This document shows positions 1 through 9,948 of a DNA stretch of 38,926 nucleotides, one piece after another. The translations under genes were made by a program, and so were the position numbers. Origin of the DNA: Clostridiaceae bacterium (GTDB lineage: Bacteria > Bacillota_A > Clostridia > Clostridiales > Clostridiaceae); contig JAQSXU010000091.1 of assembly GCA_029256485.1 (NCBI GenBank), positions 1 to 38,926 of the forward strand, given 5' to 3'. A model generated the notes under the pieces. It worked only from the letters and a program-made list of their open reading frames with translations. It ran no database searches and was not told the DNA's origin. Each line of letters opens with the position of its first letter. Position 1 is the stretch's first letter.

Positions 1-98
1 ATATAATGCATTAAAGTTCTTACATTGTGTCTTTGCAAAATATCTAATCTTCAAAGATTTTTGTGAAGTCACAATGTATTAGAACCTTTGCATTATAT
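1..98. repeat. Large imperfect inverted repeat at the window edge
   Basis: Bases 1-29 and 70-98 are near-perfect inverted copies: both arms carry ATATAATGCA at the outer end and TACATTGTG at the inner end, with two small bulges and one mismatch between. The 40-base centre can form a further TCTTTG/CAAAGA stem. No T-tract follows on the plus strand, so it is not an obvious terminator. It may be a MITE-like element or the 3' structure of a gene left of the window. The left arm reaches base 1, so the repeat may extend outside the window. Confidence 0.55.
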
Positions 99-137
99 CT
101 ATTAATTTAATTTTATTTTATTTTTCCTAAATAAGCA

Positions 138-169
138 AAAAGAATTCTTTAATTTATAAAGAATTCTTT
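138..169 (-). terminator. Terminator-like hairpin after the 195-residue gene
   Basis: Two copies of the self-complementary 12-mer AAAGAATTCTTT are separated by eight bases. The hairpin lies 10 bases past the minus-strand stop codon and ends in a run of T on that strand, as an intrinsic terminator would. Confidence 0.6.
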
Positions 170-178
170 CTATTATGA

Positions 179-766
179 TTAATTACCTAATAATAATTTA
201 TTTTGTCTATTAGTTACACTACAGCTCAAGGCATTCTTCAGTGCTTTTTTATATATATTTATGTTACTCTCTTGTTCTTTAATTTTTTTATCGGCCTCAT
301 CTATAGAAAATAAGCATTCCTCGATAAACTCACTTAGTTGTACATCACTTATGGTTACATTAAAATTTTCACCAAACTTAGTACCACTTGTAAGAATTCT
401 AAGGGTAATACTCTCATTAATCATTAAAAGCATTTTCTTTCTCCAAATTCCTTTTTTTATAAATTCAAACTCATCTTCTAGTACATCTATTGATGTTATC
501 TTGTTTCCGATTTTATCTTCCATAAGCTTTATAATAACAGAGTAAAATGCTAAGCTTATTCCCTTATTAAGCTTTATTTTGATTATATCTTTATACTTTG
601 CAATGATAGATTCTAAGCTGCTTTCAGGAATTAATTCTACATCAGCTGACTTTAAAAGTTTTTTCTGTCCATTATTATTTATTAAAACACTATCATAATT
701 CATATTTAAAACTTTAAATTCCATATTAAAAGTATCCAGGTTTCTATTTATAACCTTTATTTTCAT
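179..766 (-). CDS. Hypothetical protein, 195 residues
   Basis: I do not recognise this protein. It has no signal peptide and no membrane segment, and it is rich in Lys, Ile and Asn. The first 75 residues look like a small beta-rich region. The last 50 residues are predicted to be helical (ISDVQLSEFIEECLFSIDEA followed by a charged KKIKEQE stretch) and could form a short coiled coil. The ATG start is supported by AAAGGTGTGAT seven bases upstream and by a strong promoter further up (TTGAAA, 17-base spacer, TATAAT). It stands alone and is divergent from the FAD enzyme at 961. That it is a real gene is well supported by the promoter, ribosome binding site and terminator; its function is unknown. 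Confidence 0.75.
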   Translation of the reverse strand: MKIKVINRNLDTFNMEFKVLNMNYDSVLINNNGQKKLLKSADVELIPESSLESIIAKYKDIIKIKLNKGISLAFYSVIIKLMEDKIGNKITSIDVLEDEFEFIKKGIWRKKMLLMINESITLRILTSGTKFGENFNVTISDVQLSEFIEECLFSIDEADKKIKEQESNINIYKKALKNALSCSVTNRQNKLLLGN

Positions 767-797
767 ATTTCCATCACACCTTTCAAACTATATTGGT

Positions 798-826
798 ATT
801 ATATAATCTAATAAGTTCATTTTCAA
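798..826 (-). promoter_or_regulatory. Sigma-A type promoter of the 195-residue gene
   Basis: On the minus strand, TTGAAA (821-826) and TATAAT (798-803) are separated by exactly 17 bases. The start codon lies about 30 bases downstream. Confidence 0.7.
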
Positions 827-960
827 ATGTAATATAATCCCGGGTTTCTATTAATTGATAGTTGAAAATTTACTATAAATTAATAGAATTATATGTTAAA
901 ATACAATATAATTTAATTTGTAAACTTTTAACCATAAACTAATTAAGGAAGTGTATAAAT

Positions 961-2193
961 TTGTTCCATAAAATTATTGTTATTGGTGGTGGAGCTTCTG
1001 GAATAATGGCAGCAATTACCTGCAGCAATTTTGGTGAAGATGTAGCCATTATAGAGGGACAAAACAGGATTGGCAAAAAGCTTTTAATAACTGGCAATGG
1101 AAGATGTAATATTTCTAATATTAATACCAAGCCATCTAGATATCATAGCCACAACAAAGATTTCTTTATACCCGTTTTAGAGGCTTTTAGCTGTCACGAC
1201 GCAGAGAGATTCTTTGAAGGGTTAGGATTACCTATTACTGTACTTGAAGAAGGTAAGATGTACCCTATGAGCCTACAAGCGTCATCTGTCATTGACATCC
1301 TAAGATTTTCATTAGATGAAAGATCAATTCCTATATATTTAAATACAAATGTAATTGATATAGAAAAATCAAACAGAGGCTTTAATATAATTATAAATTC
1401 TAATGAGGTTTTTACCTGTGATAAAGTTATTTTAGCTTCGGGCGGAGCCTCGGCATCAAATACTGGCTCTAATGGTTCTGGATATAAACTTGCAAAGAAA
1501 TTAGGACATGAAATTATTACTCCGATACCAGCTCTAGTGCAGTTAAAGTTAAATTATGGACATTTGAAAGCTCTGTCAGGAGTTAAATTCAATGGATTTG
1601 TGGAAATGTACATAGATAATAACCTAGAAGGTAAGGACTTTGGAGAAATCCTTTTTACTGACTATGGCATATCAGGTCCCCCTATTCTTCAATTGAGCAG
1701 GATTGCCTCTCTTGGAGTGTTAAGCAAAAGTAATGTGATGATAAAGCTGGATTTAATACCAAATTTATCGGATGATGACTTAAAAAATTATTTATATAAC
1801 CATTGGGGTATATTTAGCTACAGGTCTGTCATTGATTCCTTCATAGGTATAGTAAATAAAAAAATAACTCCAATACTTTTAAAGCAGGCTGGAGTTTCTG
1901 ATATTCATAAGCCTTGTATTGATTTAACATGGCAGGAAAAGTCTAAAATACTTTCTTTGCTTAAGCATTGGGAATTTCAAGTTACAGACACTAATTCCTT
2001 TACTAATGCTCAGGTAACGGCTGGCGGTGTTAATACTGAACAAGTCAACAGCACTACTTTAGAATCTAAAATTGTAAAAAACTTATTTTTTTGCGGCGAA
2101 GTCCTGGATGTTGATGGAGATTGTGGAGGATTTAATCTTCAATGGGCATGGAGCTCCGGATTTATAGCATCAAAATCTGCATGTAATAAATGA
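961..2193 (+). CDS. HI0933/YhiN-family FAD-binding oxidoreductase
   Basis: This is a 410-residue flavoprotein of the HI0933-like (YhiN, 'aminoacetone oxidase family') group, whose physiological substrate is not settled. The dinucleotide-binding motif IVIGGGASGIMAA starts at about residue 6. The family signature ITGNGRCNISN follows near residue 43. Near the C-terminus, FFCGEVLDVDGDCGGFNLQW closes the FAD site, which makes the protein full length. The start is TTG: AAGGAAGTG lies seven bases upstream and no in-frame ATG is better placed. The gene is divergent from the 195-residue gene and convergent with the thioesterase at 2218, so it is probably monocistronic. Confidence 0.92.
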   Translation: MFHKIIVIGGGASGIMAAITCSNFGEDVAIIEGQNRIGKKLLITGNGRCNISNINTKPSRYHSHNKDFFIPVLEAFSCHDAERFFEGLGLPITVLEEGKMYPMSLQASSVIDILRFSLDERSIPIYLNTNVIDIEKSNRGFNIIINSNEVFTCDKVILASGGASASNTGSNGSGYKLAKKLGHEIITPIPALVQLKLNYGHLKALSGVKFNGFVEMYIDNNLEGKDFGEILFTDYGISGPPILQLSRIASLGVLSKSNVMIKLDLIPNLSDDDLKNYLYNHWGIFSYRSVIDSFIGIVNKKITPILLKQAGVSDIHKPCIDLTWQEKSKILSLLKHWEFQVTDTNSFTNAQVTAGGVNTEQVNSTTLESKIVKNLFFCGEVLDVDGDCGGFNLQWAWSSGFIASKSACNK

Positions 2194-2194
2194 C

Positions 2195-2216
2195 ATGGTC
2201 ATAAAATTATGGCCAT
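2195..2216. terminator. Possible hairpin between convergent genes
   Basis: ATGGTCATAA and TTATGGCCAT form a 10-bp stem (one G-U pair) between the stops of two converging genes. Neither strand has a good T-tract, so terminator function is only suggested. Confidence 0.35.
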
Positions 2217-2217
2217 C

Positions 2218-2973
2218 TCATTTATTACGTATCCAATTTGTTTCTATTATAGTTAATTCAGTACCATTATCACTCTCTATTTTATGATTGCATAAAATAT
2301 TTCCATCTTCCTTATCTATAACCTGCGCAATTGACTTTACAGTATCTCCATATGTTGTTTCTTTTTCATAAGTTACTATTATATTGTTTAATGAATAGTT
2401 CAGTACTATGTTCTTTGGTACAGTTTCCAATGCCCATGCAACATAATTAACATTATTTACATGTTTATTTGTATCAATGTCGCTATATCTCACATTAAAT
2501 ATCTTTTCATATTGAGTTTGTTCTGGAGCCTTAATTTTCTTTACTTTTACATCTACATTATCATCCTTTGAAATACCATATGCCAAATACATATCATCTG
2601 AAATTCTAAGAGGTTTTCTTTTTTCAATATCAATTAAAAACCAAACAGAATCAGCAGTTATAATTAAATTCTCATATGAATCATATACTTCATATTTTCT
2701 GTAAGCATAAAACTTATTAAATGAATTTGGAATAGTTTTTATTGTAATTATTTCTCCAAGCAGTGGATACCTTTTTATATTTATGCTCCATTTGTATAAT
2801 ACCCATGTTTTCTTATGTTCTGTCATATAATCAATACCCACATTAAAATCTTCACTTTGATGATTTCCCAAATCCCCAAAAAAACTCATTAAGCTTGTAA
2901 GTAAAAGTTTCTTCTTATAATCAATTTCATAATAATGTATCTCATATTCCTTAGTGGTTGCTTTACCGCTCAT
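2218..2973 (-). CDS. Acyl-ACP thioesterase (FatA/FatB-type)
   Basis: This 251-residue soluble enzyme should hydrolyse acyl-ACP to free fatty acid and ACP in the cytoplasm. It has the tandem hot-dog architecture of bacterial acyl-ACP thioesterases. The second domain carries DTNKHVNNVNYVAWALE (about 167-183), matching the D-x-N-x-H catalytic pattern of the plant FatA/FatB enzymes. The N-terminal half has the expected YEIDYKKKLLLTSLMSFFGD and WFLID segments. Length is normal for the bacterial family. The ATG follows GGGGGATGAT. It appears to be a single-gene unit, and its promoter would lie in the AT-rich gap after the DUF1858 gene. Chain-length preference cannot be read from the sequence. Confidence 0.88.
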   Translation of the reverse strand: MSGKATTKEYEIHYYEIDYKKKLLLTSLMSFFGDLGNHQSEDFNVGIDYMTEHKKTWVLYKWSINIKRYPLLGEIITIKTIPNSFNKFYAYRKYEVYDSYENLIITADSVWFLIDIEKRKPLRISDDMYLAYGISKDDNVDVKVKKIKAPEQTQYEKIFNVRYSDIDTNKHVNNVNYVAWALETVPKNIVLNYSLNNIIVTYEKETTYGDTVKSIAQVIDKEDGNILCNHKIESDNGTELTIIETNWIRNK

Positions 2974-3065
2974 TTTATCATCCCCCTAAATTAACATATA
3001 GTAATATAATACCAAATATACTAAGTAATCTAAATTAAATTAGAATTTGTTTACAAAAAAATAAT

Positions 3066-3094
3066 AAAAACAGAACACTTTATGTTCTGTTTTT
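3066..3094. terminator. Intrinsic terminator of the DUF1858 gene
   Basis: A 12-bp perfect stem (AAAAACAGAACA / TGTTCTGTTTTT) with a five-base loop lies 16 bases past the DUF1858 stop, with T-rich sequence on the minus strand. Confidence 0.85.
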
Positions 3095-3109
3095 ATTTAT
3101 AGTATAAAA

Positions 3110-3295
3110 TTACTTATTTAATTCTTCTAGTAATTTCTCTATGTTCATGCCATGTACCATAGCAGCTTCTTCTAATGTTTCAGCCTGTGCAGATGGACAT
3201 CCTACGCATCCCATTCCAAAGTTCATTAAAATTTCAGCTGAGTTAGGGAAATTTCTTACTATTTCGCCTATTGTCATTTCCTTAGTAATTTTCAT
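3110..3295 (-). CDS. DUF1858 domain protein (redox-disulfide type)
   Basis: This 61-residue protein consists only of a DUF1858 domain. Seen in the sequence: an N-terminal [17 protein letters not shown] helix region, then the paired cysteines [11 protein letters not shown] (Cys30 and Cys33), then a final helix pair. DUF1858 proteins often accompany hybrid-cluster proteins or redox enzymes and are thought to present a redox-active disulfide, but no partner gene sits beside this one. Start ATG with GAGAGGTTGAT upstream. It is monocistronic, with a strong terminator downstream. Confidence 0.88.
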   Translation of the reverse strand: MKITKEMTIGEIVRNFPNSAEILMNFGMGCVGCPSAQAETLEEAAMVHGMNIEKLLEELNK

Positions 3296-3402
3296 ATTAT
3301 CAACCTCTCTTTTATTAACAAAATGAATGTATTATAATTATACATCATCTGCTCATTAATTCAAGTACGCACTTTTTCCATTCTTAGTATCAAAATAGTA
3401 AC

Positions 3403-4692
<1,290 letters not shown>

Positions 4693-4767
4693 TCATTCCT
4701 CACTTTCATTAATTAAACCTTTTTTTCACATTATGCACTAAAATTTTAATAATTATTAACAAAGATA

Positions 4768-4800
4768 TAGATTTAGAATACTTAATGCATTCTAAATCTA
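4768..4800. terminator. Terminator-like hairpin after the COG2509 gene
   Basis: A 12-bp perfect stem (TAGATTTAGAAT / ATTCTAAATCTA) with a nine-base loop begins 14 bases past the stop of the FAD dehydrogenase. The T-run on the minus strand is weak (TATCTTTG). Confidence 0.6.
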
Positions 4801-4813
4801 TTCTGTAAAAACA

Positions 4814-6223
4814 TTAGTTTTCCTTATTACTTATACTTCTAGCTACCACAACACCAGTTACTGATGCCTGCATTAAGCCTCTAGTTATACCAGCACCATC
4901 TCCTATGGTATAAAAATTACTAATTGGTGTTTCAAACTCTTTGTTTGTGTGGAACTTACTAGAATAGAACTTTACTTCTACCCCATACAATAAAGTATTT
5001 TTACTATACAAGCCAGGTGCTATTTTATCAAAAGCCTTTATGGCCTCTACTATAGAAGTCAAATGTCTTTGAGGAAGCACAAAGCTTAAATCTCCAGGCA
5101 CTGCTGACTTTAGTGTAGGTATAGTAGTTGATTTTTTAAGTCTTGCCTCATCTGTTCTTCTACCACTTAATAAATCTCCTAATCTTTGCACCATAATAGG
5201 ACCACCTGTAAGCATATTTCCTAACTTAGCTATATATTTACCGTAATCGATGGGTTGATTAAACGGCTCAGTAAATGTGGTAGAAACCAACATTGCAAAG
5301 TTTGTATTATTAGTTCTTAACTCTTTTTCAGAATAACTATGTCCATTAACAACGGCTATTCCCTCATCATAGTGTTCTTCTGAAACAACTCCACCGGGGT
5401 TCATACAAAATGTCCTTACTTTGTTATCAAATGTATCCGAATAATAAACTAATTTTGCTTCATATAAATCCTTAGTCAAATGGTCCATAATTGAATTTGG
5501 TACTTCCACTCTTACACCAATGTCTACCGCATTGTTGGTGGTTAATAATTTTAACTTTTTTGCCTCATCTGCTAACCATTCTGCTCCACCTCTGCCCGGT
5601 GCTGCAACTACATAATTAGTTTCAATTGTGGTTTCACCCTGTTTATTATTTAAAACTACCCCTTTAATTTTGTTATTTTCCGTTAAAATATCTGTAACCT
5701 CAGTTAATTCGAAAAATTCGGTATTAGTATTTTCAATAAGATGGTGATACATCTTTTTCAAAACTTCATAAGCAAGTTCTGTTCCTAAATGTCTAACAGC
5801 ACATTCAACCAGACGTATATTGTGCTTACTTGATTCATATTTTATTTTATCAACCTTTTCGTTGTTTAATCCATATATAGTTTTATTTGCTCCAAATTGC
5901 AGGTATATATCATCACAATATTTTATTAATTCTTTAGCTTGGTCTTCAGAGTAGTACTCTAGTATCCTTCCGCCTACTTCAGGGCTTAGTGATAATTTGC
6001 CGTCTGAAAATGCTCCTGCTCCAGACCATCCAAATGTAATCCCGCAAGGCTTACAATTTACACATTTACCTGTGGTTCTGGCTGGGCAACTTCTTTTTTC
6101 AATATTTCTTCCTTTATCAACAATTAAAACATTCAGCTGAGGATTTAATTTTGTAACCTCAAGTGCTGTAAAAATACCGGCAGGTCCAGCACCAATTATT
6201 ACTATATCATAATATTTTTTCAA
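4814..6223 (-). CDS. FAD-dependent dehydrogenase, COG2509 type
   Basis: This is a 469-residue cytoplasmic flavoprotein of the uncharacterised COG2509 group. IVIIGAGPAGIFTALE (from about residue 8) is the Rossmann FAD motif. A four-cysteine cluster follows (C46, C54, C57, C60, in CPARTTGKCVNCKPCG), typical of this group. The C-terminal FYTIGDGAGITRGLMQAS completes FAD binding, so the gene is intact. The start is TTG, placed seven bases after AGGAGGG; there is no ATG nearby. It is divergent from pgsA across a 236-base gap and appears monocistronic. The reaction is not known for this family. It is unrelated in subfamily to the HI0933-type enzyme at 961. Confidence 0.9.
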   Translation of the reverse strand: MKKYYDIVIIGAGPAGIFTALEVTKLNPQLNVLIVDKGRNIEKRSCPARTTGKCVNCKPCGITFGWSGAGAFSDGKLSLSPEVGGRILEYYSEDQAKELIKYCDDIYLQFGANKTIYGLNNEKVDKIKYESSKHNIRLVECAVRHLGTELAYEVLKKMYHHLIENTNTEFFELTEVTDILTENNKIKGVVLNNKQGETTIETNYVVAAPGRGGAEWLADEAKKLKLLTTNNAVDIGVRVEVPNSIMDHLTKDLYEAKLVYYSDTFDNKVRTFCMNPGGVVSEEHYDEGIAVVNGHSYSEKELRTNNTNFAMLVSTTFTEPFNQPIDYGKYIAKLGNMLTGGPIMVQRLGDLLSGRRTDEARLKKSTTIPTLKSAVPGDLSFVLPQRHLTSIVEAIKAFDKIAPGLYSKNTLLYGVEVKFYSSKFHTNKEFETPISNFYTIGDGAGITRGLMQASVTGVVVARSISNKEN

Positions 6224-6459
6224 AGCACATCCCTCCTACAATATGTTATCAAAACATAGTTACTAAGTCAACAAAAATCCGAATATTATCATAGTTATCT
6301 ATCATATAATTCGTATATGTTGAGTTTTTAAATTCTTATTGGTAAACTAATATGTAGTAATAATTCACTATTCAAACAATTATATTTTTACACTTTTTTT
6401 GTTAATTTATTTAGTTTAGGCAATACTATAAAAAAACAAAATTTAAAGGGGTGATTTAA

Positions 6460-6981
6460 ATGAATGTACCCAATGGGCTTACACTTTTCAGATTATTTTT
6501 AGTTCCAGTTTTTGTGCTTGTATTTTTTTCAAACATACAAAATAGTTTAATTACGTCTATAATCATATTTTTTTGTGCAGGTTTTACCGATATTTTAGAT
6601 GGCTATATTGCAAGAAAGAACAATTTAATTACAAAATGGGGTATGGTAATTGATCCATTAGCAGACAAATTAATGCTGGTTACTGTATTATCCTGCCTTG
6701 TTATTAAAGGATATATACCACCATGGATTTTAATAATTATTGCAGTTAAGGAATTATTTATGGTTGCTGCAGGAATTATTTTATATAACAGAAATATTGT
6801 TATACCATCAAATGAATTTGGCAAAGTAACAACAATAATGTTTTACATCTCTATTTTTACTTTGACAGTAAATAAAACTTTAGGAAGATATTTAATTTAC
6901 CTTTCAGTACTAGGAGCTTTAATCACATTTATAAATTATCTTTTAATTTATTTAAATGGAACAGCTGGTGAAAGAGTATAG
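6460..6981 (+). CDS. pgsA: CDP-diacylglycerol-glycerol-3-phosphate 3-phosphatidyltransferase
   Basis: PgsA makes phosphatidylglycerol phosphate from CDP-diacylglycerol and glycerol-3-phosphate, the entry to anionic phospholipids. The CDP-alcohol phosphotransferase signature is complete: DILDGYIARKNN, then TKWGMVIDPLADK (about residues 44-70), giving the D-x2-D-G-x2-A-R ... G-x3-D-x3-D pattern. The 173-residue membrane protein has four to six hydrophobic segments and a normal length. AAAGGGGTGAT sits five bases before the ATG. It is followed immediately by a strong terminator, so it is transcribed separately from lepB. Confidence 0.95.
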   Translation: MNVPNGLTLFRLFLVPVFVLVFFSNIQNSLITSIIIFFCAGFTDILDGYIARKNNLITKWGMVIDPLADKLMLVTVLSCLVIKGYIPPWILIIIAVKELFMVAAGIILYNRNIVIPSNEFGKVTTIMFYISIFTLTVNKTLGRYLIYLSVLGALITFINYLLIYLNGTAGERV

Positions 6982-6987
6982 TCATTT

Positions 6988-7015
6988 GCATTTTTATATA
7001 AAAATGCTTTTTTTT
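6988..7015 (+). terminator. Intrinsic terminator of pgsA
   Basis: GCATTTTTATATAAAAATGC forms a tight hairpin followed by eight T, six bases after the pgsA stop codon. Confidence 0.92.
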
Positions 7016-7073
7016 AAATACAAAATATAATATAATAGTTTCATGGTAAATTATTACAAAAAGAAGGTTGTTT

Positions 7074-7607
7074 ATGAAAAATCTAAAGTCATTTTTAATT
7101 CAATTAGGTTGTACATTTTTACTTGCATTTATGATTTCATTAATTATTACCATCCCTAAAGTTGAAGGAACATCAATGAATCCAACGTTAAATGAATCAG
7201 ATGTTTATAATGATAGAATTATAGTGGAAAAGCTAAGCACTATGAGACATGACTTAAAAAGAGGTGAAGTTGTTATTTTTAAGCCATATAGAAATAATAA
7301 TACTTTATATATAAAAAGAATTATTGGACTTCCCAATGACATTATTGAAATTAATAACGGTTTTGTTTATATAAATGGTATTAAACTAAATGAAAGTTAT
7401 TTGCAGTCCAATACTTTAACAGAGCCAAAAATGGAAGTGCATGTACCTGATGACTGTATTTTTGTTTTAGGTGATAACAGAAGTGTTAGTAAAGACAGCA
7501 GACTTTTAGGAAGTATACCCATAGAAAATGTAGTTGGGCATGCAGTGTTTAAATTTAATATAAGAAATCTGCAGTTTGGGAATTTAGATACATATAAAAC
7601 CCCATAA
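7074..7607 (+). CDS. lepB: Signal peptidase I
   Basis: A membrane-anchored serine protease that removes signal peptides from exported proteins. One N-terminal membrane segment (LIQLGCTFLLAFMISLIITI) is followed by the catalytic serine in VEGTSMNPTL. Then come the catalytic lysine in YIKRIIGLPND and the GDNRSVSKDSR box. About 177 residues is normal for the short Gram-positive type. An in-frame TTG at 7068 directly abuts AAGAAGG (7061-7067) and cannot be the start. The ATG at 7074, six bases from that site, is chosen. A TATAAT sits at 7031 between the pgsA terminator and the gene. Confidence 0.93.
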   Translation: MKNLKSFLIQLGCTFLLAFMISLIITIPKVEGTSMNPTLNESDVYNDRIIVEKLSTMRHDLKRGEVVIFKPYRNNNTLYIKRIIGLPNDIIEINNGFVYINGIKLNESYLQSNTLTEPKMEVHVPDDCIFVLGDNRSVSKDSRLLGSIPIENVVGHAVFKFNIRNLQFGNLDTYKTP

Positions 7608-7612
7608 ATAAT

Positions 7613-7649
7613 ATAACCAAACCTCAATATATCAATAAGGTTTGGTTAT
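7613..7649. terminator. Bidirectional terminator between lepB and the histidine kinase
   Basis: A 12-bp perfect stem (ATAACCAAACCT / AGGTTTGGTTAT) with a 13-base loop lies between two converging genes, six bases after each stop codon. Flanking sequence is T-rich on the minus strand. Confidence 0.75.
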
Positions 7650-7655
7650 GAGAAA

Positions 7656-9032
7656 TTAAATCGTAGGTTTATTAAAATAAATTGTAAATATAGTTCCTTT
7701 TCCAAATTCACTTTCCACATCAATGGATGCAGAGTGCATTATTAATATCTTTTTTACAATGGTTAACCCTATTCCATTTCCTTCCACCTCATGTCTGCTT
7801 TTATCACCTCTATAAAGTCTTTCAAAAACATAGGGTATATCATTCTTTTTGATACCAACTCCATTATCCTTTACCTTAACTATAATTTTATCCTTACTTT
7901 CCTCAACGTAGACCCAAATAGTTCCTCCAGGTCTATTAAATTTCAGTGCGTTTGATATCAAATTAATAAAAACTTGTTTTAGCCTGTCTTCATCTCCTTG
8001 CATCTTATATTTTTTAGAGTGAAAATCAAGGTTAATATTTATTTCCATATCCTTTGCAGCTAACATAAAGTCATCGCATACTTCTAATATTATATCGTCT
8101 AAAAATATATCTTTTATATTTAAAATAATATCTTCAGTTTCAAATCTTTTTAATGAATTTAAATTATTCAACAGCTTTCCAAACCTTATTATCTCATCAT
8201 TTAAACTGTTTAATCTTTCTTTTGTAGTAGGTAATATACCATCTATCATAGCTTCAATGTTATTTTGAAGCACATTTAATGGTGTCCTGATCTCATGTGA
8301 TATATCTGATACCAACCGCTTTCTTAGCAAATCTTGACTTTCAAGTTTTTCCCCTAATTTATTTATGCTGTCTATTAAATTATTTATTTCTATTATATTG
8401 CTATTAACATTTGATCTAAAGCTGTAGTTTCCCCTTGAAAGCTCAACAGAAGTATCAGAAACCTTTTTTATTGGTATGGAAAATTGTGATGATATTCTTA
8501 GACTAACAATTACTATAATGAAAATTGTTATAAGAACACTAAGTGCTATTCCTATATTTATTGACTTTTTAAAGTTTATATCCTGATCAGATAAAAGTAA
8601 TGAATAATATTGCCCAATCATTACATACCCTACTGTTTTACCGTTTACATCTATATTAAAGGTTTTTGATGTGTATACTCCCTTACCTAATCCGGATGCC
8701 ATCATTGAATGCATTTGTGGATCCAGCTTTATCAAATTAGCATCCATACCCCACACAACATTTTTCCTTTGATCAAGTAAAGTTAAGCAATAGTTACTCA
8801 TATATGCCTCATGCATCATTTCTTGGCCTGAGCTCTTATTCCATCCATTATCTCTTTTATAAATTTGTTGAAAATATTCTACTATTCTATTATTTCTCTT
8901 ATTTTGTACATCAGCCATATATTTATTAAAGTTTCTTTCCATTGTAATATTCACAAACAATGCAGATAATAACACAGCTGAAACTGTACAAATTATTAAT
9001 ATCAAGCTTAATCTTCTTCTAACACTCTGCAT
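7656..9032 (-). CDS. Sensor histidine kinase (HAMP, HisKA, HATPase)
   Basis: Membrane sensor kinase of about 458 residues, partner of the response regulator just upstream. Order of parts: membrane helix 1 (about 8-28), an external sensor region (30-156), helix 2 (157-179), HAMP (180-232), HisKA with the phosphoacceptor in SDISHEIRTPLN (His246), then the ATPase domain with N box NLISNALKF, G1 DNGVGIKK, and G2 EGNGIGLTIVKK. The chosen ATG at 9032 follows the regulator's TAA by one base, and GGTGGTGAG inside the regulator's last codons is its ribosome site. A longer TTG-started reading to 9062 has no such site. The stimulus is unknown. Confidence 0.93.
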   Translation of the reverse strand: MQSVRRRLSLILIICTVSAVLLSALFVNITMERNFNKYMADVQNKRNNRIVEYFQQIYKRDNGWNKSSGQEMMHEAYMSNYCLTLLDQRKNVVWGMDANLIKLDPQMHSMMASGLGKGVYTSKTFNIDVNGKTVGYVMIGQYYSLLLSDQDINFKKSINIGIALSVLITIFIIVIVSLRISSQFSIPIKKVSDTSVELSRGNYSFRSNVNSNIIEINNLIDSINKLGEKLESQDLLRKRLVSDISHEIRTPLNVLQNNIEAMIDGILPTTKERLNSLNDEIIRFGKLLNNLNSLKRFETEDIILNIKDIFLDDIILEVCDDFMLAAKDMEININLDFHSKKYKMQGDEDRLKQVFINLISNALKFNRPGGTIWVYVEESKDKIIVKVKDNGVGIKKNDIPYVFERLYRGDKSRHEVEGNGIGLTIVKKILIMHSASIDVESEFGKGTIFTIYFNKPTI

Positions 9033-9033
9033 A

Positions 9034-9717
9034 TTAAATCTCACCACCAAATTTATAACCAACTTTAGTCACCGTTAAAATATATTTTGGTGTTCTGCTG
9101 TCTTCCTCAATTTTTTTTCTTAAATTCTTAATATGAACATCTATTGTTCTATCTGAACCATCAAAATCAATTCCGAATATTTTATCTATCAGCTGATCTC
9201 TTGTTAAAACTTTACCATAACTTGATGCAAGAACATATAGTATATCAAATTCATTAGGAGTTAAACTAATTTCTTCACCCTTTAATATTACAATTCTTTT
9301 TTCATTATCAATTTGAAGTGCTCCACTATTGAAATTTAATATATTATGACCTGAACCTCCTACTCTCCTAAATAATGCATTTACCCTAGCTGTTAATTCC
9401 CTAGGACTAAATGGTTTTGACAAATACTCATCTGCTCCTATATTTAATCCTGTAATTCTGTCATTTAAAGACACTTTAGCGGTAAGCATAAATATATAGG
9501 TTTCTGAAATTCTTCTTAGTATTTTGCATACTTCTTCTCCTTCGATATCCGGCAGCATTAAATCTAAAATAACTAGCTTAAAGTCTATTTTATTAAATAG
9601 TTCAATTCCCTCTAAACCTTTTGCTGTGCAATATACGTTATATCCTTCTTTCTCAAGATAAGCTTTTATAACCTCTGATACTCTTTCCTCGTCTTCTATA
9701 ATTAGAATATTATTCAC
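9034..9717 (-). CDS. OmpR/PhoB-family response regulator
   Basis: Cytoplasmic DNA-binding regulator of 227 residues. The receiver domain (1-120) has the acidic pair IIEDEE, phosphoacceptor Asp52 in LVILDLMLPD, the Thr in MLTAK and the Lys in YLSKPF. The C-terminal winged helix (about 125-227) has SLTPNEFDILYVLA and the recognition region DRTIDVHIKNLRKKIE. The start is GTG at 9717, five bases after AGGGGTGAT. It is translationally coupled to the kinase gene, with one base between stop and start. Upstream is a 700-base gap with a minus-strand hairpin at 9855-9884 that may affect its transcription. Confidence 0.93.
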   Translation of the reverse strand: MNNILIIEDEERVSEVIKAYLEKEGYNVYCTAKGLEGIELFNKIDFKLVILDLMLPDIEGEEVCKILRRISETYIFMLTAKVSLNDRITGLNIGADEYLSKPFSPRELTARVNALFRRVGGSGHNILNFNSGALQIDNEKRIVILKGEEISLTPNEFDILYVLASSYGKVLTRDQLIDKIFGIDFDGSDRTIDVHIKNLRKKIEEDSRTPKYILTVTKVGYKFGGEI

Positions 9718-9854
9718 AAATTATCACCCCTGTGATTCTAATTTTAAATTTATAAGGTGTATTTTTCTACTATTATTTTTATTTTCAGCTTTTTATTTTG
9801 ATTATAATTATTTATTGTGAAGATTTTATGTTGAAATTTGAAACATGTACTAAT

Positions 9855-9884
9855 AAAAAAGTGTTACTTATACAAATAACACTT
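9855..9884 (-). terminator. Minus-strand terminator upstream of the response regulator
   Basis: An 8-bp stem AAGTGTTA / TAACACTT with a 10-base loop is followed on the minus strand by TTTTATT. No minus-strand gene ends nearby: the ANTAR gene ends more than 500 bases away and has its own hairpin. It may therefore act as a second-line terminator or as an attenuator in the regulator's leader. Confidence 0.55.
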
Positions 9885-9948
9885 AAAAAGCCTTTTATTA
9901 TATTATAATTTTTTATCGCAAAAATAATTTAATTTTTAGAATATTCAG

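Noticed and set aside
836..848. Noc-binding-site-like CCCGGG near 840
   Set aside because: Only the six-base core matches ATTTCCCGGGAAAT; the flanks do not.
7068..7073. TTG start for lepB at 7068
   Set aside because: It directly abuts the AAGAAGG ribosome site; the ATG at 7074 has correct spacing.
9033..9062. Longer histidine kinase starting at a TTG at 9062
   Set aside because: No ribosome site there; GGTGGTGAG positions the ATG at 9032, one base after the regulator's stop.
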